This document shows positions 58,677 to 64,000 of a stretch of DNA of 64,000 nucleotides, in pieces (position 1 is the stretch's first letter; each line of letters starts with the position of its first letter). The DNA comes from Candidatus Aalborgicola defluviihabitans (GTDB lineage: Bacteria; Pseudomonadota; Gammaproteobacteria; Burkholderiales; Burkholderiaceae_C). Below the pieces are notes generated by a model, which saw only the letters and a program-made list of their open reading frames with translations, was not told the DNA's origin and ran no database searches. The stretch is taken from the NCBI GenBank assembly GCA_016705575.1, contig JADIXX010000001.1:1017501-1081500 (forward strand). The letters run 5' to 3'. The position numbers and the translations under genes were made by a program.

Positions 58677-59948
58677 ATGTCATTTTCTTCCCTGGGCCTT
58701 GCCCCAAACCTGGTCCACGCTGCCAACGTCCTCGGATTCACAGCGCCTACCCCCATTCAAACGCAGGCTATTCCCATCATCCTTCAGGGCCGGGACCTGC
58801 TCGCAACTGCCCAAACCGGCTCTGGCAAGACCGCTGCCTTCGCCCTGCCCTTGTTACAACGGCTACCCACGTTAACGCAAGGCGACAACGAACAAATGGC
58901 ACGCGCCATTCGCACCCTGATCGTGGTACCCACACGGGAGCTGGCTACTCAAGTGGCTGAGGTGGTGCGTAGCCTGGCTCAGTCACTTCCCAAGCCGCCC
59001 AAAGTGATTGCCGTTGCAGGCGGCGTATCCATCAACCCCCAGATGATGGCCCTTCGCGGCGGCGCCGATGTGTTGGTGGCCACACCCGGACGGCTGCTGG
59101 ATCTGGCTGGTCAAAACGCCATTCAGCTGTCCACCGTGCGCCTCCTGGTGCTCGATGAGGCAGACAGGCTGTTGGACCTGGGCTTCAGCGAAGAGCTGGA
59201 CAAAATTCTGGCCCAGCTACCCCCCAGCCGGCAAAACCTGTTCTTTTCTGCCACCTTCCCCGAACCAGTGCAAACGCTGGCCCAGCACCTATTACGTGAC
59301 CCTGTGCAGTTGGCTGTAACGCCCGATGAACCACATCCCAGTGTCATCACACAACGCGCCATTTTGGTGGACACCAAGCAGCGCACCCAACTGCTGCGCC
59401 ACCTGATGAAAGACTTGGGCTGGAAGCGGGTATTGGTCTTTGTCGCCACCAAATACGCAGCCGAACTGGTAGCCGAAAAGCTCTACAAGGCGGGCATTTA
59501 CGCCACCGCCTTTCACGGCGACCTGAGCCAGGGTGCACGCAAGCAGGTGCTGGCCGAATTCAAAAACGAACAGTGGGAGGTGGTCATCACCACCGATCTG
59601 GCTGCGCGCGGTATCGATATCATCAAACTACCGGTCGTGGTGAATTACGACCTGCCCCGCTCGGCGGTAGACTATGTGCACCGCATTGGGCGCACCGGGC
59701 GCGCCACGGAACCGGGCCTAGCCGTGAGTTTTGTCAGCGCCGACACACAGGCCCACTTTCACCTGATTGAAAAACGCCAGGGCATGCAACTGACGCTGGA
59801 ACACATAACCGGATTTGAACCCACTGAAGTCGCGGTGCCAACAGCGCCCATCCACGTGGATGGCAACGGCGGCATCAAAGGCAAGCGTCCCAGCAAAAAG
59901 GATAAACTGCGCGCTGCCGCCGCCGCTCAGAGCAACGTTGCAACCTGA
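58677..59948 (+). CDS. rhlE: DEAD-box RNA helicase, RhlE-type
   Basis: A 423-residue ATP-dependent RNA helicase. Motifs in order: Q-motif (GFTAPTPIQTQAIP), I (AQTGSGKT), Ia (PTRELA), Ib (TPGRLLDL), II (LDEADRLLDLGF), III (SATF), then IV to VI (FHGDLSQGARKQ, TDLAARGIDI, HRIGRTGR). The C-terminal tail is basic (KGKRPSKKDK), as in RhlE. The ATG at 58677 gives the normal Q-motif distance; the frame is open further up without coding sense. The exonuclease gene follows after 10 bases. Confidence 0.93.
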   Translation: MSFSSLGLAPNLVHAANVLGFTAPTPIQTQAIPIILQGRDLLATAQTGSGKTAAFALPLLQRLPTLTQGDNEQMARAIRTLIVVPTRELATQVAEVVRSLAQSLPKPPKVIAVAGGVSINPQMMALRGGADVLVATPGRLLDLAGQNAIQLSTVRLLVLDEADRLLDLGFSEELDKILAQLPPSRQNLFFSATFPEPVQTLAQHLLRDPVQLAVTPDEPHPSVITQRAILVDTKQRTQLLRHLMKDLGWKRVLVFVATKYAAELVAEKLYKAGIYATAFHGDLSQGARKQVLAEFKNEQWEVVITTDLAARGIDIIKLPVVVNYDLPRSAVDYVHRIGRTGRATEPGLAVSFVSADTQAHFHLIEKRQGMQLTLEHITGFEPTEVAVPTAPIHVDGNGGIKGKRPSKKDKLRAAAAAQSNVAT

Positions 59949-59958
59949 CACTGCGCAT

Positions 59959-60555
59959 ATGCACACCACCCACGCCACACCCAGCAAGGACGACATCGCC
60001 CTGTTGCCGCCATTTGAGCGTCTGGGCCTGAACCGCATTGTGTTGGTGAGCACGGCTGAAGAGGCATCGCGGGCACGTGATGAACTAGGCCAAGCAGTGG
60101 TCTGGGGTTTTGATACCGAGTCCAAGCCCACTTTCGTCAAAGACCAAGTGTCCGAAGGGCCGCACATTGTGCAACTGGCCACAGCCGACCGCGCCTGGGT
60201 GTTTCAACTGCACGACCCGGTGTGCCGCGCCATGGTGGGTGATCTATTGGGTACTGCAGGTATCACCAAGGCCGGTTTTGGCTTGGGTGATGACCGCAAA
60301 CGCATCGTCACCAAATTCGGGATCGAGCCCGCCAACGTGCTCGAACTCAACATTCTGTTTCGACAACGCGGCTACCGCAAGGAAATGGGCGTCAAGGGCG
60401 CCGTGGCAGTGTTGTTTAACCAGCGCTTCATCAAGTCCAAGAAGGCAGCGACCTCCAATTGGGCACTCCCCAGACTCACCGAAGCGCAGCTAGTGTATGC
60501 GGCCAATGACGCCTACGCGGCGTATCGCGTCTACGAGTTCATGCAAAAAATGTGA
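59959..60555 (+). CDS. 3'-5' exonuclease domain protein (DEDDy, WRN-like)
   Basis: A 198-residue exonuclease-fold protein with motifs FDTES (Asp-x-Glu), IVQLAT and the central FGLGDDRKRI with Asp, then YAANDAYAAYRVY with the DEDDy Tyr-x3-Asp. The fold is that of RNase D and the WRN exonuclease domain, which remove nucleotides from 3' ends with two metal ions. The substrate, DNA or RNA, cannot be told; closeness to the helicase gene suggests RNA. The start is ATG at 59959. Confidence 0.88.
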   Translation: MHTTHATPSKDDIALLPPFERLGLNRIVLVSTAEEASRARDELGQAVVWGFDTESKPTFVKDQVSEGPHIVQLATADRAWVFQLHDPVCRAMVGDLLGTAGITKAGFGLGDDRKRIVTKFGIEPANVLELNILFRQRGYRKEMGVKGAVAVLFNQRFIKSKKAATSNWALPRLTEAQLVYAANDAYAAYRVYEFMQKM

Positions 60556-60579
60556 TGCGCTCAACCAGCGGCAATAGCG

Positions 60580-61032
60580 CTAGAACTTGCCTGGGATGTG
60601 AAAGTTGAGCAAGCGGGTAGCAATATAAGTTTCCAGCAGAAAACACAGCAGCGCCAGCAAAAAACACACAACGCCCGACAGAAAACCACCCACCGCCCAG
60701 CGGCTGATTTGAAAGCCCGTGGTCTCGCCCACAAACAGCACGATGATGGTCAGTCCAATGAGAACGCTGCACAAGGTCAGCAAGGCAATGCCGCCGTTGG
60801 CCAGCCGGCCACGCTGACGAAGCTCCGACAGCTCGCGCTGGGCACGCTGCAAAAATTCCGGGTCGTCGGAATGGCGGGCACGCTCTTCGACCAATCGCGC
60901 CCGGTCAATGATGCGGGCCAAGCGTCCAGCAATGGCGCCAATCATGCCGGACACGGCCGTCAACAGAAACACGGGCGCAACCGCCAGCTGGATTCCGTGT
61001 GTGACGGCGTCGGCATCAAGAAACATGGACAT
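60580..61032 (-). CDS. DUF2721 membrane protein
   Basis: A 150-residue membrane protein with three hydrophobic segments (LAVAPVFLLTAVSGMIGAI, ALLTLCSVLIGLTIIVLFVG and FLSGVVCFLLALLCFL) and a basic, polar stretch RLARIIDRARLVEERAR between the first two. This matches DUF2721. Function is unknown. The gene is convergent with the exonuclease gene. Confidence 0.87.
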   Translation of the reverse strand: MSMFLDADAVTHGIQLAVAPVFLLTAVSGMIGAIAGRLARIIDRARLVEERARHSDDPEFLQRAQRELSELRQRGRLANGGIALLTLCSVLIGLTIIVLFVGETTGFQISRWAVGGFLSGVVCFLLALLCFLLETYIATRLLNFHIPGKF

Positions 61033-61097
61033 GCGGCCCCTTACTCATATTCGTGAAATTCCAATTCAGGTTACATGCTACCTGTTGCCCAACTGAA

Positions 61098-61478
61098 CTA
61101 CCCGCCCGCGCGTTTGACGGTGAAGCCTTGCGACTTGAGTAGTTGCATGACCCGTTCGCAGTGATCGCCCTGCACTTCGATGACCCCATCTTTCACGGTA
61201 CCACCACTGCCGCAGGCAGCCTTGAGCTGCTTGCCCAAATCCACCAGCGCAGCAGGCTCCATTAGCGCGCCTTTTACGACGGTGACGGCCTTGCCGCCAC
61301 GCCCTTTGGTCTCGCGGGAGACCCGCACTACACCGTCACCCGTGGGCACGACTGGCGCCTTGCAGGTGCATTGGGCAATGGGTTGACGACAATCTGGACA
61401 CATGCGCCCGGAGTCCGTCGAGTACACCAGGCCACCCAAGGCAGCCAGGCCAGAGATACGGGGCTTGCTGGAAGCCAT
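61098..61478 (-). CDS. SUI1/YciH family translation factor
   Basis: A 126-residue protein with an N-terminal zinc-finger-like segment (CPDCRQPIAQCTC) and the SUI1 domain: TKGRGGKAVTVVKGAL, then LGKQLKAACGSGGTVKDG and VIEVQGDHCERVMQLLKSQGF. It is the bacterial homologue of eIF1; it influences start-site choice on mRNAs. The Cys-rich finger is longer than in E. coli YciH. It starts 2 bases downstream of the acyl-CoA ligase stop. Confidence 0.93.
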   Translation of the reverse strand: MASSKPRISGLAALGGLVYSTDSGRMCPDCRQPIAQCTCKAPVVPTGDGVVRVSRETKGRGGKAVTVVKGALMEPAALVDLGKQLKAACGSGGTVKDGVIEVQGDHCERVMQLLKSQGFTVKRAGG

Positions 61479-61480
61479 GG

Positions 61481-63130
61481 CTACTCGAAAGCCGTCTTGG
61501 AACGAATGCGGCTGCGCAACTCGAATTTCTGGATCTTGCCGGTGGACGTCTTGGGAATGGACTCAAAACGGATGTCGCGCGGCACTTTATAGCCCGCCAG
61601 CAGGGCCTTGCAGTGGGCCACCAGATCGGCCGCAGTCACCTCGGCGCCAGCCTTCAATTCCACATAGGCGACGGGCGTCTCGCCCCACTTTTCGTCGGGC
61701 TTGGCCACCACGGCGCAGGACACGACTGCAGGGTGCCGGTACAACGCGTCTTCCACCTCCAGCGAGCTGATGTTCTCGCCACCCGAGATGATGACGTCCT
61801 TGCTACGGTCCTTGATTTTGACGTAGCGGTCGCTTTCCATCACCGCCAGGTCACCGGTATGGAACCAGCCACCCTCAAACGCCTGAGCGGTCGCTGTGGG
61901 GTTTTTCAGGTACCCCTTCATCACGATATTGCCACGGAACATGATTTCACCCATGGTGCTGCCGTCCGCTGGTGTTTCCACCATGCTCTGGGCGTCCATC
62001 ACGGTCATGCCTTCCTGAAGTGGGTAGCGCACACCCTGACGGCCATTCAGGCGGGTTTGCTCGGAAAGGCTTTCTGCAGCCCAGCCAGGACGCTTGACCG
62101 CCACGGCGGCCGGCCCATAGACCTCGGTCAGACCGTACACGTGGGTGATGTCAAAGCCAATATTTGCCATACCCTCAATCATGGACGCCGGCGGGGCTGC
62201 ACCCGCCACCATGCCACGCACCTTCTGTCGAATGCCCTCGCGCAGTTCGGCCGGTGCGGCAATCAACAGGTTGTGCACGATAGGTGCGGCGCAGTAGTGG
62301 TCCACGCGATGTTCGCGCATGGCTTCCAGAATAGCGGGCGCGTCTACCCTGCGCAGACACACTTGGGTGCCACCCAGCATGGCAACCGTCCAGGCAAAAC
62401 ACCAACCATTGCAGTGGAACAGTGGCAGCGTCCACAAGTAGGTCGGAAAGTGCGGCATCGTCCAGGTGGCGGCGTTGCATACCGCATTGAGGTACGCACC
62501 ACGATGGTGGGTAACGACACCCTTGGGGTCACCGGTGGTGCCCGATGTGTAGCTCACCGCAATCGCATCCCACTCGTCAACGGGGCCGTCCAGACGCGCC
62601 AGCGGTCCGTGGGCAAGCAACAGGGATTCGTACTCAAGTGTGCCCAGGGTCTCGCCATCGCCAGTGTATTCGCTATCGCAGACGTCAATGACGGTGATGC
62701 TCCGTTGGTGTTCAGTGCGCAGCTGGTGCAGTGCCTCGCGCATGACGGGTGCGTACTCTCGGTCGGTAATCAGCACCTGGGCTTCGCAGTGCATCATCTG
62801 CCAAGCTAGCAGGTGCGCATCGAGCCGGGTGTTGAGGGTATTGAGCACGGCATTGATGGCCGGCACGGCGTAGTGCGCCTCAATCATTTCGGGTGTATTG
62901 GGCAGCATCACGCTGACCGTATTGCCACGCTGCACGCCCAGCACACGCAGCGCTGCGGCCAGGCGCGCCGAGCGCTCACGTGTCTGCGCCCAGGTGTAGC
63001 GACGCGCGCCATGCACGACGGCCGGCAAGTCACCAAATACTTCGGCACTGCGCTCCACAAAGCCGGTTGGCGACAGCGCAACGTAGTTGGCGGGATTCTT
63101 GTCAAGATCCTGATCGAAGATGGAATTCAC
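61481..63130 (-). CDS. Acyl-CoA synthetase (AMP-forming, DmdB/long-chain-like)
   Basis: A 549-residue ANL ligase. The P-loop YTSGTTGDPKGVVTHHRGA, the A5 motif HVYGLTEVYGPA, TGDLAVMESDRYVKIKDRSKD and the C-terminal Lys in PKTSTGKIQKFELR are visible. The sequence looks like the group that includes 3-methylmercaptopropionyl-CoA ligase (DmdB) and medium-chain fatty-acid ligases; the substrate is not clear. The ATG at 63130 gives the usual length. The SUI1 gene follows on the same strand. Confidence 0.9.
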   Translation of the reverse strand: MNSIFDQDLDKNPANYVALSPTGFVERSAEVFGDLPAVVHGARRYTWAQTRERSARLAAALRVLGVQRGNTVSVMLPNTPEMIEAHYAVPAINAVLNTLNTRLDAHLLAWQMMHCEAQVLITDREYAPVMREALHQLRTEHQRSITVIDVCDSEYTGDGETLGTLEYESLLLAHGPLARLDGPVDEWDAIAVSYTSGTTGDPKGVVTHHRGAYLNAVCNAATWTMPHFPTYLWTLPLFHCNGWCFAWTVAMLGGTQVCLRRVDAPAILEAMREHRVDHYCAAPIVHNLLIAAPAELREGIRQKVRGMVAGAAPPASMIEGMANIGFDITHVYGLTEVYGPAAVAVKRPGWAAESLSEQTRLNGRQGVRYPLQEGMTVMDAQSMVETPADGSTMGEIMFRGNIVMKGYLKNPTATAQAFEGGWFHTGDLAVMESDRYVKIKDRSKDVIISGGENISSLEVEDALYRHPAVVSCAVVAKPDEKWGETPVAYVELKAGAEVTAADLVAHCKALLAGYKVPRDIRFESIPKTSTGKIQKFELRSRIRSKTAFE

Positions 63131-63266
63131 GCTGACTCCTGTAGTTTGCCCATGTTTGACCGATTTTTAACACGTTGCGCTTGCAATGTACCGGCAGATC
63201 GCTGGCAGCACGTTGCGGGTAGCCGCTGTATGCTTTCACCTTTTTGCGCAATACACGGGGGTCGGC

Positions 63267-63740
63267 ATGATGCAATCGCTTTTCCCGCTGGGCTGGGAAC
63301 ACTACCTGCTGGGCGGCCTTTTGATCGGAACCGGTGTAAGCCTGCTCTACCTGCTGACCGGCTGGGTGGGCGGTATGAGCACGGTGTTCAGCAGCACCTG
63401 GTCGTTCGTGTCGTCGCGGGCCTTCTTCCAGCAGGCCCGTTTTACGGACACACGTGCCTGGCGTCTGGTGTTTGCCGCCGGATTGATCGTGGGTGCTGCC
63501 ATCTGGTGGATCACTCTGGGGCCCAGCCCGCCGTTGCACACGGGCATTCCGCTGTGGCAACTCGGTGTCGGAGGCGTGCTGGTGGGTTTTGGAGCCCGGT
63601 TGTCGAACGGTTGCACGTCAGGCCACGGCATCTGCGGCCTGGGCTCATTACAGTGGCCTTCCCTGGTGGCGGTTCTGACCTTTATGGCCACGGGTTTCGC
63701 CACAGCCAACGCCGTTCTGTACCTGGGAGCACACGGATGA
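63267..63740 (+). CDS. YeeE/YedE family membrane protein, first half
   Basis: A 157-residue membrane protein with about four helices. SNGCTSGHGICGLGSL is the YeeE/YedE (DUF395) signature with the Cys that binds thiosulfate or sulfide in related TsuA proteins. Many bacteria split the transporter in two short genes, as here; the partner begins at 63737. ATG at 63267 was chosen (MMQSLFPLGW); an earlier in-frame start is not membrane-like. Confidence 0.9.
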   Translation: MMQSLFPLGWEHYLLGGLLIGTGVSLLYLLTGWVGGMSTVFSSTWSFVSSRAFFQQARFTDTRAWRLVFAAGLIVGAAIWWITLGPSPPLHTGIPLWQLGVGGVLVGFGARLSNGCTSGHGICGLGSLQWPSLVAVLTFMATGFATANAVLYLGAHG

Positions 63741-64000
63741 CGTCAAAACAATTCCTCGCCGTATTGGCCAGTGGCGCCCTGTTTGGCTTTGGCCTGGCGG
63801 TTTCCACCATGGTGTCGCCCGAAGTGGTTCTGAGCTTTTTGCGCTTTCAGGACTTTGGCCTGATGCTGGTTATGGGTGGTGCGGTGTGCGTGACCGTCAT
63901 CACCTACCAGTGGGCTCCGCGCGTGATGCGTCGCCCGATGCTGGGCGACCATTTTGCACACCGCCCTTCAGTGATGGACCGCGACACCCTCGTTGGCGCC
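63737..64000 (+). CDS. YeeE/YedE family membrane protein, second half, partial
   Basis: The start overlaps the stop of the previous gene (ATGA), so the two are coupled. The visible 88 residues open with a membrane helix (LAVLASGALFGFGLAVSTMV) followed by SPEVVLSFLRFQDFGLMLVM, the usual second-half pattern of the split transporter. The right window edge cuts the gene; the second sulfur-binding motif, if any, would lie outside. Confidence 0.87.
   Translation, partial: MTSKQFLAVLASGALFGFGLAVSTMVSPEVVLSFLRFQDFGLMLVMGGAVCVTVITYQWAPRVMRRPMLGDHFAHRPSVMDRDTLVGA

Noticed and set aside
1..64000. CRISPR arrays, phage genes, transposases
   Set aside because: No direct-repeat/spacer array, integrase, capsid or transposase-like frame was seen on either strand.

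Overview
The window looks like chromosomal DNA of a free-living, respiratory betaproteobacterium of the family Comamonadaceae (Rhodoferax/Polaromonas-like). Supporting this are a contiguous ilvBHC-pssA-leuA cluster, DUF3619 and DUF3106 genes behind a sigma factor, a WS/DGAT acyltransferase, an FNR-linked cbb3 oxidase locus, a TRAP-type malonate operon, and a ~50-bp palindromic repeat of a kind I remember from Comamonadaceae genomes. The assignment is from gene content and memory, not from a search. No prophage, insertion sequence, CRISPR array or integrase was seen.

Layout. 1-5 kb: end of an EAL-domain protein, dusA, a WS/DGAT acyltransferase, a TauE-like membrane protein and hemN. 5-14 kb: fnr and the microaerobic oxidase locus ccoI-S-N-O-Q-P-G-H on the minus strand, then a universal stress gene on the plus strand. 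TTGAY-N4-RTCAA boxes lie between hemN and fnr, before ccoN, and between ccoI and usp, so the locus reads as one FNR-controlled low-oxygen module. 14.6-18.7 kb: an OPT transporter and a lipoprotein alpha/beta hydrolase. 18.8-26.4 kb: a malonate operon (GntR regulator, malonyl-CoA decarboxylase, TRAP transporter PQM, an enoyl-CoA hydratase-like protein, malonyl-CoA synthetase) with ATGA overlaps at most junctions. 26.5-34.3 kb: lgt, acs, class I fumarase, murI, an alpha-carbonic anhydrase and a secreted beta-propeller protein. 34.4-38.1 kb: tRNA-Arg and tRNA-Pro, the two N-degron transferases aat and bpt, an IclR regulator and a D,D-peptidase. 38.2-44.5 kb: branched-chain amino acid genes with pssA embedded; leuA has its own leader peptide and attenuator. 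44.7-51.5 kb: a sigma factor with DUF3619, DUF3106, RDD and dgkA genes, then glnB, nadE, a GNAT-fold protein and a response regulator. 51.6-56 kb: an exported Ala/Lys-rich protein, an exported triple beta-gamma-crystallin/glycine-zipper protein, a phospholipase D-like lipoprotein and a DUF3096 peptide. 56-64 kb: serB, an NO-stress iron-sulfur repair gene with an NsrR-like operator, a DsbA-family protein, a DEAD-box helicase, an exonuclease, DUF2721, a SUI1 protein, an acyl-CoA ligase and a split YeeE/YedE transporter.

The most striking signal is the ~50-bp double-hairpin repeat, seen ten times in 64 kb. Five copies are intergenic; one of these supplies the stop codons of two convergent genes. 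Five copies sit inside genes (enoyl-CoA hydratase-like, malonyl-CoA decarboxylase, murI, nadE, GNAT), in both orientations relative to coding, and are read through in frame so that each adds about 16-18 residues. The intergenic copies carry a stop codon in the main readable frame at a position where the coding copies do not. This resembles the protein-coding palindromic elements of Rickettsia and is the best candidate in the window for an under-described system.
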